Source: Mycobacterium nebraskense (lineage in GTDB: Bacteria > Actinomycetota > Actinomycetes > Mycobacteriales > Mycobacteriaceae). Taken from it: a stretch of DNA of 62,842 bases. The number at the start of each line of letters is the position of its first letter. The first letter of the stretch is position 1. Location: positions 1 to 62,842 of the forward strand of contig NZ_LQPH01000010.1 in NCBI RefSeq assembly GCF_002102255.1, in the 5' to 3' direction. Below the pieces are notes generated by a model. It was not told where the DNA came from and ran no database searches. It saw nothing but the letters and a program-made list of their open reading frames with translations. A program made the translations under genes and the position numbers. Below, one piece after another: positions 37,329 through 47,721 of the stretch.

Positions 37329-38693
37329 GTGGGTGAGCCGAATCGGTCCGTGGGCACCGCTGCCACGATGGCGGCCGCCACGGCGCCTCCCACCCCGATG
37401 CGGCGGATAGCGGCCGCCTGTCTGGTGGGCTCGGCGATCGAGTTCTACGACTTCCTGATCTACGGGACCGCGGCGGCACTGGTGTTTCCCACGGTGTTCT
37501 TCCCGCGCCTCGGCCCGACGCTGGCCGCGATCGCCTCCATGGCGACGTTCGCGACGGCTTTCCTGTCCCGCCCGTTGGGCGCGGCCGTCTTCGGATACTT
37601 CGGGGACCGGCTGGGCCGCAAGAAGACGCTGGTCGCCACGCTGCTGATCATGGGCGCGTCAACCGTCAGCGTGGGCATGGTCCCCAGCACGGCGTCGATC
37701 GGTATCGCAGCGCCATTGATCCTCATCGTCCTGCGGTTGTTGCAGGGGTTCGCGCTCGGCGGCGAATGGGCCGGGTCCGTTTTGCTGAGCGCCGAGTACG
37801 CCCCCGCCGGCAAACGCGGCTGGTACGGCATGTTCACCCTGCTCGGCGGCGGCACCGCAGGAATCCTTGCCAGCCTGACCTTTCTCGCCGTCAACCTCAC
37901 CATGGGTGAGAACAGCTCCGCGTTCATGGAGTGGGGATGGCGGGTGCCGTTCCTGATCAGTAGCGGACTGATCGGTATCGCCCTCTATGTGCGGCTGAAC
38001 ATCGACGAGACTCCCCTCTTCGTGGAGGAGACAGCCCGCGACCTGGTGCCCAAAGCGCCGCTCGCGGAGCTGTTGCGGTACAAGCGGCGTGAGATCATGC
38101 TCGTCGCAGGCAGTTTCCTGGGCGGCATGGGCTTCGTCTACCTGGGCAACACGTTCCTCGTCATGTACGCCCACAACCATCTGGGTTATTCGCGGAGCTT
38201 CATCTGGGGCGTCGGCGCGCTGGCCGGCCTCACGAGCATGGCGTGCGTGTCGTTCTCGGCGTGGATCTCCGATCGAGTCGGGCGACGCAGGGTGATGTTG
38301 TGCGGGCTCGCGGCGTGCCTGCCGTGGGCGTTCGCGGTCATCCCGCTGCTGGACACCCGCAATCCGGTGTTGTACGTGGTCGCCGTCCTCGGCATGTTCG
38401 CCGCCGCGGCGGTGGCCAACGGGCCCACGGGTGCCTTTGTTCCCGAACTGTTCGCCACGCGCTATCGCTACAGCGGCGCGGCGGTGGCGATGAACCTCGC
38501 CGGCATCCTCGGCGCGGCCGTGCCGCCGCTGATCGCGGGCACCTTGCTGGCGACCTACGGTAGCTGGGCGATCGGGCTCATGATGGCCACCCTCGTCATG
38601 GCCAGTTTCGTGTCTGTCTATCTGCTGCCCGAAACCAGGGGAACCGCGCTTCGCGCCGACCCGGCCGCCGAGAAGGTCCCTGCCGACGTATAG
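37329..38693 (+). CDS. MFS transporter, metabolite:H+ symporter family
   Basis: 454 residues from GTG 37329. An ATG at 37368 (MAAATAPPTPMRRI) may be the true start. Twelve hydrophobic segments and MHS/ShiA-type signatures: GSAIEFYDFLIYGTAAALVF in TM1, GYFGDRLGRKKTL between TM2 and TM3, LQGFALGGEWAGSVLLS, and the second-half SDRVGRRRVM. Such carriers take up organic acids or osmolytes by proton symport. It corresponds to Mtb Rv1200 beside dapD. The substrate is unknown. It converges on dapD with only six bases between stops. Confidence 0.9.
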   Translation: MGEPNRSVGTAATMAAATAPPTPMRRIAAACLVGSAIEFYDFLIYGTAAALVFPTVFFPRLGPTLAAIASMATFATAFLSRPLGAAVFGYFGDRLGRKKTLVATLLIMGASTVSVGMVPSTASIGIAAPLILIVLRLLQGFALGGEWAGSVLLSAEYAPAGKRGWYGMFTLLGGGTAGILASLTFLAVNLTMGENSSAFMEWGWRVPFLISSGLIGIALYVRLNIDETPLFVEETARDLVPKAPLAELLRYKRREIMLVAGSFLGGMGFVYLGNTFLVMYAHNHLGYSRSFIWGVGALAGLTSMACVSFSAWISDRVGRRRVMLCGLAACLPWAFAVIPLLDTRNPVLYVVAVLGMFAAAAVANGPTGAFVPELFATRYRYSGAAVAMNLAGILGAAVPPLIAGTLLATYGSWAIGLMMATLVMASFVSVYLLPETRGTALRADPAAEKVPADV

Positions 38694-38699
38694 CCGCCC

Positions 38700-39644
38700 T
38701 CAGTTGGCGTGCAGGTCCTCGTTGAGGGCGATGCCCTGACCGCCGCGGGCCACCACCTCGACGGCCCCGCTGACCGAATTGCGGCGGAACAGCAGGTTGT
38801 TGCCGCCGGACAGCTCGAGGGCCTTCAGCACCTGGCCGTCGGGCGTGGCGACCTTGGTGCCCGCGGTCACGTAGAGGCCGGCTTCGACGACGCAGTCGTC
38901 GCCCAGCGAGATGCCCAGGCCCGCGTTGGCGCCCAGCAGGCACCGCTTGCCGATCGAAATGACTTCCGTGCCGCCGCCGGACAGCGTGCCCATGATGGAT
39001 GCGCCGCCGCCGATATCCGACCCGTCACCCACCACCACGCCGGCTGAGATGCGGCCTTCGACCATCGAGGCGCCCAGGGTGCCGGCGTTGTAGTTGACGA
39101 AGCCCTCGTGCATCACCGTCGTCCCCGGCGCCAGGTGGGCACCCAGCCGCACCCGGTCGGCGTCGGCGATGCGCACCCCGGTGGGCACGACGTAGTCGAC
39201 CATCCGCGGGAACTTGTCGATGCCGTAGACGGTCACCGGGCCGTGCCGGCGCAGCCGGGCCCGAACCGCCTCGAACCCTTCGACCGCGCACGGTCCGCGG
39301 TTAGTCCACACGACATTGGTCAATACCCCGAACAAGCCGCCGGCGTTCAGCCCGTGCGGCGCCACCAACCGATGCGACAGCAGATGCAGCCGCAGGTAGG
39401 CGTCGTAGGCGTCGGCGGCCACGTCGTCGAGCGAGCTGATGACCGTCCGCACCGCGATGCTCTCGGTGCCGCGGTCGTCGTCCCTGCCGACGAGTGGGGC
39501 CAGCTCCGGGGGGACATCCGACAGGGCGAGGCGCGACGTGCCGCCGGTGCCCGACTCGGTCAGTTCCGGTGCGGGAAACCACGTATCGAGGATCGATCCG
39601 TCGGCAGCCAGCGTCGCCAGCCCGATGCCTACAGCTCCAGTCAC
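38700..39644 (-). CDS. dapD: Tetrahydrodipicolinate N-succinyltransferase
   Basis: 314 residues from GTG 39644 ([20 protein letters not shown]). Succinylates tetrahydrodipicolinate in meso-DAP/lysine synthesis, needed for peptidoglycan. Sequence shows the actinobacterial Dap[38 protein letters not shown], and a left-handed beta-helix of hexapeptide repeats ([35 protein letters not shown]). The C-terminus is [11 protein letters not shown]. It is divergent from dapE, with 45 bases between starts. Confidence 0.96.
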   Translation of the reverse strand: MTGAVGIGLATLAADGSILDTWFPAPELTESGTGGTSRLALSDVPPELAPLVGRDDDRGTESIAVRTVISSLDDVAADAYDAYLRLHLLSHRLVAPHGLNAGGLFGVLTNVVWTNRGPCAVEGFEAVRARLRRHGPVTVYGIDKFPRMVDYVVPTGVRIADADRVRLGAHLAPGTTVMHEGFVNYNAGTLGASMVEGRISAGVVVGDGSDIGGGASIMGTLSGGGTEVISIGKRCLLGANAGLGISLGDDCVVEAGLYVTAGTKVATPDGQVLKALELSGGNNLLFRRNSVSGAVEVVARGGQGIALNEDLHAN

Positions 39645-39689
39645 GGCGGTCAGGTTACTTGCTGCGCGGCAGCGGATAACCTGGGACCC

Positions 39690-40754
39690 GTGCTGGACTT
39701 GCGCGGTGACCCGATCGAGCTGACCGCGGCGTTGGTCGACATCCCCAGCGAATCGCGAGACGAGGCGCGCCTGGCCGACGAGGTTGAGGCCGCGCTGCGC
39801 GCCCAGACCTCCGGCTTCGAGATCGTTCGCAACGGCAATGCCGTGCTGGCGCGGACCAGGCGCCAGCGGCCCTCGCGGGTGCTGCTGGCCGGGCACCTGG
39901 ACACCGTCCCAGTCGCCGGCAACCTGCCCAGCCGCCGCGAGAACGGCGACCTGTACGGATGCGGCGCCGCGGACATGAAATCGGGCGATGCCGTCTTCCT
40001 TCATCTGGCCGCCACCGTCGCCGAGCCGGTCCACGATCTGACGCTGGTGATGTACGACTGCGAGGAAATCGACGCGGCGGCAAACGGTTTGGGCCGCATC
40101 GAGCGTGAGTTGCCGGACTGGCTATCCGCCGACGTGGCCATCTTGGGCGAACCCACCGGCGGATACATCGAAGCCGGCTGCCAAGGCACGCTGCGCGTCG
40201 TGGTCTCCGCAACCGGGACCCGCGCCCACTCGGCGCGGCCGTGGTTGGGCGACAACGCCATTCACAAACTGGGCGCCGTCCTGGATCGGCTGGCCGCATA
40301 CACCGCCCGCACCGTCGACATCGACGGTTGCGAGTATCGCGAGGGCCTGTCCGCCGTGCGCATCGACGGCGGCGTCGCGGGCAACGTGATCCCCGACGCG
40401 GCCGCGGTGACGGTGAACTTCCGCTTTGCCCCAGACCGGTCGGTGACCGCGGCGCTCGAGCACGTGCACGAGGTGTTCGACGGGCTCGACGTGCACATCG
40501 AGCAGACCGACGCCGCCGCGGGCGCGCTGCCCGGGCTGTCCCAGCCCGCGGCCAAGGCCCTGGTCGAGGCCGCCGGGGGACAGGTCCGGGCGAAGTACGG
40601 CTGGACCGACGTCGCACGGTTCGCCGCGTTGGGCATCCCGGCGGTCAACTTCGGGCCGGGCGATCCCAACCTGGCGCACCGGCGCGACGAGAGCGTTCCG
40701 GTCGCCAACATCACGGCCGCGGTGGCCATGCTGCGCGGGTACCTGGGCGGTTAG
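39690..40754 (+). CDS. dapE: Succinyl-diaminopimelate desuccinylase
   Basis: 354 residues from GTG 39690 ([20 protein letters not shown]), the same length as Mtb Rv1202. Upstream in-frame sequence overlaps dapD antisense. M20-family dizinc peptidase: metal ligands in [11 protein letters not shown] (His, Asp), [11 protein letters not shown] (Asp), the catalytic Glu in YDCEEIDAA, and a late [11 protein letters not shown]is. It removes succinate to give LL-DAP. Its last four bases overlap the convergent ATPase gene. Confidence 0.95.
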   Translation: MLDLRGDPIELTAALVDIPSESRDEARLADEVEAALRAQTSGFEIVRNGNAVLARTRRQRPSRVLLAGHLDTVPVAGNLPSRRENGDLYGCGAADMKSGDAVFLHLAATVAEPVHDLTLVMYDCEEIDAAANGLGRIERELPDWLSADVAILGEPTGGYIEAGCQGTLRVVVSATGTRAHSARPWLGDNAIHKLGAVLDRLAAYTARTVDIDGCEYREGLSAVRIDGGVAGNVIPDAAAVTVNFRFAPDRSVTAALEHVHEVFDGLDVHIEQTDAAAGALPGLSQPAAKALVEAAGGQVRAKYGWTDVARFAALGIPAVNFGPGDPNLAHRRDESVPVANITAAVAMLRGYLGG

Positions 40755-42865
40755 CGAGCCCGGCGCCGCTCCGCCTGCGCAACGGCATCGGCGGCCGCGG
40801 CGCGCATCCCCACCGCCGCCAGGTCGTCCGCCACCGCCAGCAGTGCCGCATCGTCGCCACCCGCCAGCGCCCGCGCATGGGCGAGTGCGAGTTTCCCTGC
40901 GGTGCAGTCGATCTCGTCGCAGAGCCTGGCCAGCGGATCGGCCGCACGGGTGTCGCCGAGGCGCACGGCCTCGTGCCAGGCGCGCATCGCCACGGCCCGC
41001 TGCCCACCGCGTTCGGCCATCCGGGCGGCGTCTCGCGCGGCGGCCACCGCGCCGTGCGCGTCGCGCATCGAGGCCAGCCGCCACGCACGGGCTACGCCGA
41101 GCTCCGGCGCGAACAGCGCCGACTTGGTTCCGTGCCGGGATTCGGCCCTGCCCAACGCCTTTCCCGCGGCGGCGATGTCTCCCTGCTGGGCCAACGCGGT
41201 GGCCAGCAGCGTCAACGACAGCGGCCCCCACGAATAGCCGGTGCGTTCCAGCGTCGCGGCCGCCGGGCCGAGTAGCGCTGCCGCTCGGGCGAATTCACCG
41301 TCGGCGAGGAGCACATGGGCCAGCAGCACCTCACCGATGGCGCGACCAGGCTGCTGCAACTCGGCGAAATCGGTGAACTGCTGGGCGAGTTCACGGGCCC
41401 CATCGAGCCGGCCCGCCATCAACAACGCGGTGGTCTGCCCCAACCCGATCGTGAACCGCAGCAATCCGGGGTGTTCGGCGCCCAGGGCGCGTTGGGCCAG
41501 CGGCTCGACGTCGTCGAATCGCCCCTGCCGCGCCGCGCACAGCGCCGCCGCGCTGGCCGCCCAGGCCACCGCCTGGTCGTCGGCGTCCGGTGCGGCCAGC
41601 ACCTCGCCCGCGACCTTCACGGCGTGCCCGACGTTGCCGGCGTTCATCGCGAACGTGGCGCTCAGCGCGTCGAGCGTGGTGCGCGCGCCCGCGTCCGTGA
41701 CGCGATTGCGGATGGTGCGCAGGAACGCGGTGGCCCGTTCGGGCTCGCTGAGCATCCAGAACTGGTTGGCCGCGCGCAGCAGCGTCCAGTCCATGAGGGC
41801 GGCCTCGGTCAACGCGGTGGGGTCCAGGCCGGCCAGCACCGCGTCGGCCTCGCGGCCGCGGCCCTGCCACGCCAGGGCGTGTGCCAGCGCCAGCCGTGCC
41901 GCCAACCCGCCGGATCGCTCCAGCGCCGATCGGGCCAGTCGTTCGCCCAGGGCGAGGTCGCCCAGCCGCAGCGCCTGCTGTGCGGCGGCGACCACCTCGG
42001 CCGTCGGCTGGGGGGCGTCGCTGTCCAGGGCCAGCGACGCCAACCGCAGCCGGTCGCTGAGGTGGTCCGACGGATGCTGCGATAGCAGCCGCACCAATTC
42101 GGTGCGTCGTTGGCGCGCGCCGTCGCCACCGAGCGCGGTGCGCGCTCGGGCGGCGAACAGCGGGTGGGCCGTGTACACCACCGGGTCGTCCGAGGCTCCG
42201 CCGCGCTCCCGTGTTTCCGCCGCCCCGCACTCCGCCGCCTCGCCAACCGCGTCCGCGCCGGTGAGGGCGCTCAGATCGGCGAGCGACAGCGGTTCCGCGA
42301 CGGCGAGATAGTCCAGCACCGACCGGGCCGCGGCGGGCATTTCGGCGAGGAACGCGTCGACCTCGGCCGGCGTGGTCCCGCCGGGCGGTTCGATGTCGAT
42401 TCGCGGGAGCAGGCCGTCGGCCCAGAGTGCCGCGATGGCCTCGGGAGACGATTCGGCGCGGGCGGTGACGATCATCTTGGCCGCGCCGGCCAGCGCCAAC
42501 TGGTACACCAGCGTGGCCGACAGGACGTCCAGGTCGTGGGCGTCGTCGACGACGAGCAGCAGGTCGTCACCGTCCAGCGATGCCCGGGCGGCGCGCAACA
42601 GCGCGGCCGGCTTACCGATGTCGGCGATCTGCACCAAGTGGCTGAAGGCGCCGAACGGAACCGCGCGTTCGGTCGGGGTGCCGGTGACCCAGCGGATGCG
42701 CGCGCCGGGATGCCGGCGGCCGAAATCTTCGGCGGCCAACCGGGCCAACGTGGACTTGCCGCAGCCGTCCGGCCCGAGCACGACGGCCCCCCGCCCGGCT
42801 GCCAGCGCCGCGTCCAGCCGCTCCGAAGCCGATGCGTGCTGAGGGACGTTCCATCGAATCGGCAC
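40751..42865 (-). CDS. Large AAA/STAND-type NTPase with TPR-like repeats (Rv1204c family)
   Basis: 704 residues from GTG 42865 ([20 protein letters not shown]). N-terminal P-loop ATPase: Walker [10 protein letters not shown] near residue 31, Walker [13 protein letters not shown], then [13 protein letters not shown] and [13 protein letters not shown], as in LuxR-type LAL regulators. The C-terminal ~450 residues are Ala/Leu-rich helical repeats. No C-terminal LuxR helix-turn-helix is present; the chain ends [11 protein letters not shown]. So DNA binding is doubtful and a signalling ATPase role is more likely. The start is somewhat uncertain. Confidence 0.8.
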   Translation of the reverse strand: MPIRWNVPQHASASERLDAALAAGRGAVVLGPDGCGKSTLARLAAEDFGRRHPGARIRWVTGTPTERAVPFGAFSHLVQIADIGKPAALLRAARASLDGDDLLLVVDDAHDLDVLSATLVYQLALAGAAKMIVTARAESSPEAIAALWADGLLPRIDIEPPGGTTPAEVDAFLAEMPAAARSVLDYLAVAEPLSLADLSALTGADAVGEAAECGAAETRERGGASDDPVVYTAHPLFAARARTALGGDGARQRRTELVRLLSQHPSDHLSDRLRLASLALDSDAPQPTAEVVAAAQQALRLGDLALGERLARSALERSGGLAARLALAHALAWQGRGREADAVLAGLDPTALTEAALMDWTLLRAANQFWMLSEPERATAFLRTIRNRVTDAGARTTLDALSATFAMNAGNVGHAVKVAGEVLAAPDADDQAVAWAASAAALCAARQGRFDDVEPLAQRALGAEHPGLLRFTIGLGQTTALLMAGRLDGARELAQQFTDFAELQQPGRAIGEVLLAHVLLADGEFARAAALLGPAAATLERTGYSWGPLSLTLLATALAQQGDIAAAGKALGRAESRHGTKSALFAPELGVARAWRLASMRDAHGAVAAARDAARMAERGGQRAVAMRAWHEAVRLGDTRAADPLARLCDEIDCTAGKLALAHARALAGGDDAALLAVADDLAAVGMRAAAADAVAQAERRRAR

Positions 42866-42926
42866 CCGCCGGATCTTATTGCGCGCGGTATGCGTGCCGC
42901 ATCGGGCTTGGTCTACGTTTCGTTGT

Positions 42927-43490
42927 ATGCGCCCGGAACGCGATCCGTCAGCCGCCTGGGCGGTGTGCGTGTACTGCGCGTCGGGCCCCGAGCACCCCGA
43001 ATTGCTCGAGCTCGCTTCGGAACTCGGCGAGGCGATCGCCGGGCGCGGCTGGACCCTGGTGTGGGGCGGCGGCCGGGTCTCGGCGATGGGTGCGGTGGCC
43101 AGCGCGGCGCGCGCCCGCGGTGGCCGCACCGTCGGCGTCATCCCGCAGAACCTGATGCGCCGCGAGGTCGCCGACGCCCACGCCGACGAGCTGATCGTCA
43201 GCGAGACCATGCACGAGCGCAAGCACGTCATGGAAGAGCGCGCCGATGCGTTCATCGTGCTGCCCGGCGGCGTTGGCACCCTCGACGAGCTGTTCGACGC
43301 CTGGACCACGGGTTATCTCGGCGTGCACGGCAAACCCATCGTGATGCTGGACGCTTTCGGGCATTACGAAGGCCTGTGGCTGTGGTTGTGCGGATTGGTC
43401 GACAGCGGCTACATCTCGCAAGCGGCGATGGACCGGTTGGTGCTGGTCGACAAGGTGAGCGCCGCCGTGGAGGCGTGCGCGCCCGAATGA
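42927..43490 (+). CDS. LOG-family (lysine decarboxylase-like) cytokinin nucleoside monophosphate phosphoribohydrolase
   Basis: 187 residues from ATG 42927 (MRPERDPSAAWAVCVYCASG), the length of Mtb Rv1205. LOG signatures: VYCASGPEHPE, LVWGGGRVSAMGAVA, and the catalytic PGGVGTLDELFDAWT. These enzymes release adenine-type bases from N6-substituted AMP; in Mtb Rv1205 is reported to make cytokinins and is controlled by proteasomal turnover. It is divergent from the STAND NTPase and precedes fadD6. Confidence 0.9.
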   Translation: MRPERDPSAAWAVCVYCASGPEHPELLELASELGEAIAGRGWTLVWGGGRVSAMGAVASAARARGGRTVGVIPQNLMRREVADAHADELIVSETMHERKHVMEERADAFIVLPGGVGTLDELFDAWTTGYLGVHGKPIVMLDAFGHYEGLWLWLCGLVDSGYISQAAMDRLVLVDKVSAAVEACAPE

Positions 43491-43559
43491 GGGCGCCGGC
43501 AATCTGATCACCCCTACTAGGCTGGCCGCCGAGTTGTTTACGCAGAATCGAGGGATGAC

Positions 43560-45344
43560 GTGGCCGATCACGACGGGGGAGCGCGCACGGCGGTCAAACT
43601 GACCGATATCGCATCTCGGGCGCCGGGCCTGCTGGCCGACATGCCGGTGATCGTGCGCGGGGCGATGACCGGGCTGCTGGCCCAGCCGGGCTCCAAGAAA
43701 TCGATCGGCACGGTGTTCCAGGAACGGGCCGCCCGCTACGGCGACCGGATCTTCTTGCGGTTCGGCGATCAGCAACTGACCTATCGCGACGCCAACGCCG
43801 CCGCGAACAGGTACGCCGCGGTGCTGGCCGCGCACGGCGTCGGCCACGGCGACGTCGTCGCGATCATGCTGCGCAACTCGCCCAACGCGGTGCTGACGAT
43901 GCTGGCCGCGGTCAAGTGCGGCGCGGTCGCCGGGATGCTGAACTACCACCAGCGCGGCGAGGTGCTGGCGCACAGCCTGGGCGTGCTGAACGCCAAGGTG
44001 TTGATCGCGGAGACCGACCTGGTCAGCGCGGTGGCCGAGTGCGGCGGGTCGGGCACCACGGAGACGATGACCGTGGAAGACCTGGAGCGATTCGCCGTCA
44101 GCGCCCCCGCCACCAACCCCGCGTCGGCGTCGGCCGTGCAGGCCCGGGACACCGCGTTCTACATCTTCACCTCGGGCACAACGGGATTCCCGAAGGCCAG
44201 CGTGATGACCCACCTGCGGTGGCTGAAGGCGCTCGCGGCGTTCGGCGGCATCGGGCTGCGGCTGAAGAGCTCCGACACGCTGTACAGCTGCCTGCCGCTG
44301 TACCACAACAACGCGCTGACCGTCGCGTTGTCGTCGGTGATCAACTCGGGCGCGACGCTGGCGTTGGGCAGGTCGTTTTCGGCGTCGAAGTTCTGGGATG
44401 AAGTCATCGCCGCCGAAGCCACGGCGTTCATCTACATCGGCGAGATCTGCCGATACCTGCTCAACCAGCCACGCAAGGCCACCGACCGCGCGCATCAGGT
44501 GCGGGTGATCGCCGGCAACGGGCTGCGACCGGAGATCTGGGACGAGTTCACGAATCGGTTCGACGTCGGCCGGGTCTGCGAGTTCTACGCCTCCAGCGAG
44601 GGCAACACCGCGTTCATCAACGTCTTCAACGTGCCCAGGACGACCGGCGTCTTCCCGATGCCGTTGGCTTACGTGGAGTACGACCCCGACACCGGAGCCC
44701 CGCTGCGCGACGACGACGGGCGGGTACGCCGGGTCCCCCCGGGGCAGCCCGGCCTGCTGCTAAGCCGCGTGAACCGGCTGCAGCCGTTCGACGGCTACAC
44801 GGACAAGGAGTCGAGCGAGAAGAAATTGGTGCGTAACGCGTTCCGTGAGGGTGACGTGTGGTTCAACTCCGGTGACGTGATGAGCCCGCAGGGCCTGGGG
44901 CACGCCGCGTTCGTCGACCGCCTCGGTGACACGTTCCGGTGGAAGGGGGAGAACGTCGCCACCACCCAGGTGGAGGCGGCGTTGGCGTCCGACGAGTCCG
45001 TGGAGGAATGCACGGTTTTCGGTGTCGAGATCCCCCGCACCGGCGGCCGCGCCGGGATGGCCGCGGTCAAGCTGCGCGACGGCGCGGACTTCGACGGCAA
45101 GTCGCTGGCCCGCGCGGTGTACGGCCAGCTGCCCGTCTACGCGTTGCCGCTGTTCGTGCGGGTGGTCGAGTCGCTGGAGCACACCACGACGTTCAAGAGC
45201 CGCAAGGTCGAGCTGCGCGACCAGGCCTACGGATCCGACGTGCGCGACCCGCTGTACGTGCTGGCCGGCCGCGACGAGGGCTACGTGCCGTACTACGACG
45301 AATACCCCGACGAAGTGGCCGACGGTAAGCGGCCGCAAAGCTGA
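43560..45344 (+). CDS. fadD6: Very-long-chain acyl-CoA synthetase FadD6 (FATP-type)
   Basis: 594 residues from GTG 43560 (MADHDGGARTAVKLTDIASR) with GAGGG seven bases upstream. A fatty-acid-transport-protein-like synthetase: YIFTSGTTGFPKASVMTH, YIGEICRYLLNQP, EFYASSEGNTAFIN, WFNSGDVMSPQGLG, FVDRLGDTFRWKGENVATTQVE and the C-terminal HTTTFKSRKVELRDQ. It activates long-chain fatty acids to CoA thioesters, coupled to uptake. Position and size match Mtb Rv1206, upstream of folP2. Confidence 0.93.
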   Translation: MADHDGGARTAVKLTDIASRAPGLLADMPVIVRGAMTGLLAQPGSKKSIGTVFQERAARYGDRIFLRFGDQQLTYRDANAAANRYAAVLAAHGVGHGDVVAIMLRNSPNAVLTMLAAVKCGAVAGMLNYHQRGEVLAHSLGVLNAKVLIAETDLVSAVAECGGSGTTETMTVEDLERFAVSAPATNPASASAVQARDTAFYIFTSGTTGFPKASVMTHLRWLKALAAFGGIGLRLKSSDTLYSCLPLYHNNALTVALSSVINSGATLALGRSFSASKFWDEVIAAEATAFIYIGEICRYLLNQPRKATDRAHQVRVIAGNGLRPEIWDEFTNRFDVGRVCEFYASSEGNTAFINVFNVPRTTGVFPMPLAYVEYDPDTGAPLRDDDGRVRRVPPGQPGLLLSRVNRLQPFDGYTDKESSEKKLVRNAFREGDVWFNSGDVMSPQGLGHAAFVDRLGDTFRWKGENVATTQVEAALASDESVEECTVFGVEIPRTGGRAGMAAVKLRDGADFDGKSLARAVYGQLPVYALPLFVRVVESLEHTTTFKSRKVELRDQAYGSDVRDPLYVLAGRDEGYVPYYDEYPDEVADGKRPQS

Positions 45345-45429
45345 CGTTTCCGTTTACGCCCACTGTGCGGCTGGCCGCACACCCGATCCCAGGGCCGCAC
45401 CCGGTGCGGTGACCGGGCACCATAGACGT

Positions 45430-46332
45430 GTGCATTCGACACCGTCGGCGTCCGCCGGCCAATCAACCTGGTGCGGCCGTCCGGTTGCCGGCGATCGCCC
45501 GCTGATCATGGCGATCGTCAACCGCACCCCCGACTCGTTCTACGACAAGGGTGCGACCTTCAGCGACGAGGCCGCCCAGGCCGCCGTGCACCGGGCCGTC
45601 GCCGAGGGCGCCGACGTCATCGACGTCGGCGGGGTCAAAGCGGGCCCGGGCCAGGAGGTCGACGCGGACACCGAGATCGCCCGGTTGATCCCGTTCATCG
45701 AATGGTTGCGCGGCGCCTATCCGGACCAGCTGATCAGCGTTGACACCTGGCGCTCCGAGGTGGCCAAGGTGGCCTGCGCGGCCGGGGCGGACCTGATCAA
45801 CGACACCTGGGGCGGTATCGACCCGGCCCTGGCCGAGGTCGCCGCGGAGTTCGGCGCGGGCCTGGTGTGCTCGCACACCGGCGGCGCGCTGCCCCGCACG
45901 CGTCCGTTCCGGGTGAGCTATGGAACCAGCACACGCGGCGTCGTCGACGACGTCATTCGCCAGGTCACCGCCGCCGCCGAGCGTGCGGTCGCCTGCGGGG
46001 TCGCCCGCGACCGGGTGCTGATCGACCCCGCCCATGACTTCGGCAAAAACACCTTCCACGGGCTGCTGCTGTTGCGCCACCTGGAAGATCTTGTTAATAC
46101 CGGGTGGCCTGTGCTCATGGCTTTGAGTAACAAGGACTTCGTCGGGGAGACTTTGGGTGTGGAATTGACCGAGCGGCTCGAGGGAACGTTGGCGGCCACC
46201 GCGCTGGCGGCGGCCGCCGGTGCCCGAATGTTTCGCGTGCACCAGGTCGCCGCGACCCGACGGGTGCTGGAAATGGTGGCCTCCATCCAGGGAACACGCC
46301 CGCCGACGTGCACGGTGAGGGGGTTGGCATGA
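45430..46332 (+). CDS. folP2: FolP2, dihydropteroate synthase homologue
   Basis: 300 residues from GTG 45430 (MHSTPSASAGQSTWCGRPVA); the frame is open further upstream but overlaps fadD6. The pterin-binding TIM barrel is visible: IMAIVNRTPDSFYDKG, DVIDVGGVKAGPG, SVDTWRSEVA, DLINDTWGG and LIDPAHDFGKNTFHG. In mycobacteria FolP2 is a second homologue next to gpgS, and the reported view is that it lacks or has altered DHPS activity. It probably serves the gpgS pathway or another role. It overlaps gpgS by ATGA. Confidence 0.93.
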   Translation: MHSTPSASAGQSTWCGRPVAGDRPLIMAIVNRTPDSFYDKGATFSDEAAQAAVHRAVAEGADVIDVGGVKAGPGQEVDADTEIARLIPFIEWLRGAYPDQLISVDTWRSEVAKVACAAGADLINDTWGGIDPALAEVAAEFGAGLVCSHTGGALPRTRPFRVSYGTSTRGVVDDVIRQVTAAAERAVACGVARDRVLIDPAHDFGKNTFHGLLLLRHLEDLVNTGWPVLMALSNKDFVGETLGVELTERLEGTLAATALAAAAGARMFRVHQVAATRRVLEMVASIQGTRPPTCTVRGLA

Positions 46333-47318
46333 CGGCATCGGACCTGGTCGCCGGCGACCTTACCGACGCCGCGGCGCTGGCCGCGCGGCCCGGCGACACG
46401 TGGCTGTCCAATCGCAGCTGGAACCGTCCGAGCTGGACCGTCGCCGAACTCGAGGCCGCGAAGGCGGGGCGAACCATCTCGGTGGTGCTGCCGGCCCTCA
46501 ACGAAGAAGAAACCATCGAATCGGTGGTCGACAGCATCTCACCGCTGGTGGACGGGCTGGTCGACGAGCTGATCGTGCTGGACTCCGGCTCGACGGACGA
46601 CACCGAGATCCGGGCTGTCGCCGCCGGCGCCCGCGTCGTCACCCGTGAGCAGGCATTGCCCGAGGTGCCGATCCGGCCGGGCAAAGGGGAGGCGCTGTGG
46701 CGCTCGCTGGCGGCCGCCAGCGGCGACATCGTCGTGTTCGTCGACTCCGACCTGATCAACCCGCACCCGATGTTCGTGCCGTGGCTGGTCGGCCCGCTGC
46801 TCACGGGTGACGGCGTTCGTCTGGTCAAGAGCTTTTACCGGCGGCCGCTGCAGGTCGGCGACGTGGGAGGGGGTGCCGGCGCCACGGGCGGCGGACGGGT
46901 CACCGAGCTGGTGGCGCGGCCGCTGCTCGCCGCGCTGCGGCCGGAGCTGGGCTGCATCCTGCAGCCGCTGGGCGGGGAGTACGCGGCCACCCGCGAATTG
47001 CTGACGTCGGTGCCCTTCGCCCCGGGCTACGGCGTGGAGATCGGCCTGCTGCTGGACACCTTCGACCGGCTGGGCTTGGAGGCGATCGCCCAGGTCAACT
47101 TGGGTGTGCGCGCCCACCGCAACCGGCCGCTCGCCGAGCTGGGCGCTATGAGCCGCCAGGTCATCGCGACCCTGCTCTCGCGCTGCGGGGTCCCCGACTC
47201 CGGGGTCGGGTTGACGCAGTTCTTCGCCGACGGTTCCGAGGGTTACGGCTATACCCAGCACACCTCGCCGGTGTCGCTGGCGGACCGTCCGCCCATGAAG
47301 GTCCTGAGGCCGCGCTAA
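46329..47318 (+). CDS. gpgS: Glucosyl-3-phosphoglycerate synthase
   Basis: 329 residues from ATG 46329 (MTASDLVAGDLTDAAALAAR). A retaining GT81 glycosyltransferase, with the GT-A fold RTISVVLPALNEEETIESV, metal-binding VFVDSDLINPH, RPGKGEALWRSL and LVKSFYRRPL. It joins glucose from a nucleotide sugar to 3-phosphoglycerate, the first step of methylglucose lipopolysaccharide (MGLP) synthesis. It overlaps folP2 and is followed by the DivIVA-like gene 50 bases on, as in Mtb Rv1208-Rv1209. Confidence 0.95.
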   Translation: MTASDLVAGDLTDAAALAARPGDTWLSNRSWNRPSWTVAELEAAKAGRTISVVLPALNEEETIESVVDSISPLVDGLVDELIVLDSGSTDDTEIRAVAAGARVVTREQALPEVPIRPGKGEALWRSLAAASGDIVVFVDSDLINPHPMFVPWLVGPLLTGDGVRLVKSFYRRPLQVGDVGGGAGATGGGRVTELVARPLLAALRPELGCILQPLGGEYAATRELLTSVPFAPGYGVEIGLLLDTFDRLGLEAIAQVNLGVRAHRNRPLAELGAMSRQVIATLLSRCGVPDSGVGLTQFFADGSEGYGYTQHTSPVSLADRPPMKVLRPR

Positions 47319-47368
47319 GGCCACGCTGCTTCATCGCGGTGTCGGCGGCATAGGGCAGTATCGACGAC

Positions 47369-47719
47369 GTGGCGTTGGTGTTGCTTTACCTGGTAGTGCT
47401 GGTGCTGGTGGCGATCGTGCTGTTCGGCGCGGCCAGTTTGCTGTTCGGTCGCGGTGAACAGCTGCCGCCCCTGCCGCGGGGGACGACCGCGACGGTGTTG
47501 CCCGCCTACGGTGTGACCGGCGCGGACGTCGACGCCGTCAAGTTCACCCAGGTGCTGCGCGGCTACAAAACCAGCGAGGTGGACTGGGTGCTGGACCGGC
47601 TCGCCCGCGAGCTCGAGGCACTGCGCGGCCAGCTGGCCGCGGTGCACGCCCCCGCGGCGGCCGCCGGAGGAGATGCCAGCGCCGTGGAACCCGACGACGG
47701 CGAGGATCGTCAGGACTAG
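47369..47719 (+). CDS. Membrane-anchored DivIVA-domain protein
   Basis: 116 residues from GTG 47369. One N-terminal membrane helix (LVLLYLVVLVLVAIVLFGA) is followed by a linker and a DivIVA-type motif: DAVKFTQVLRGYKTSEVDW then VLDRLARELEALR. The tail is acidic. This is the pattern of Mtb Rv1209, a small polar/septal-type coiled-coil anchor. Its partner is unknown. It is two bases from tagA, so likely co-transcribed. Confidence 0.85.
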   Translation: MALVLLYLVVLVLVAIVLFGAASLLFGRGEQLPPLPRGTTATVLPAYGVTGADVDAVKFTQVLRGYKTSEVDWVLDRLARELEALRGQLAAVHAPAAAAGGDASAVEPDDGEDRQD

Positions 47720-47721
47720 AT

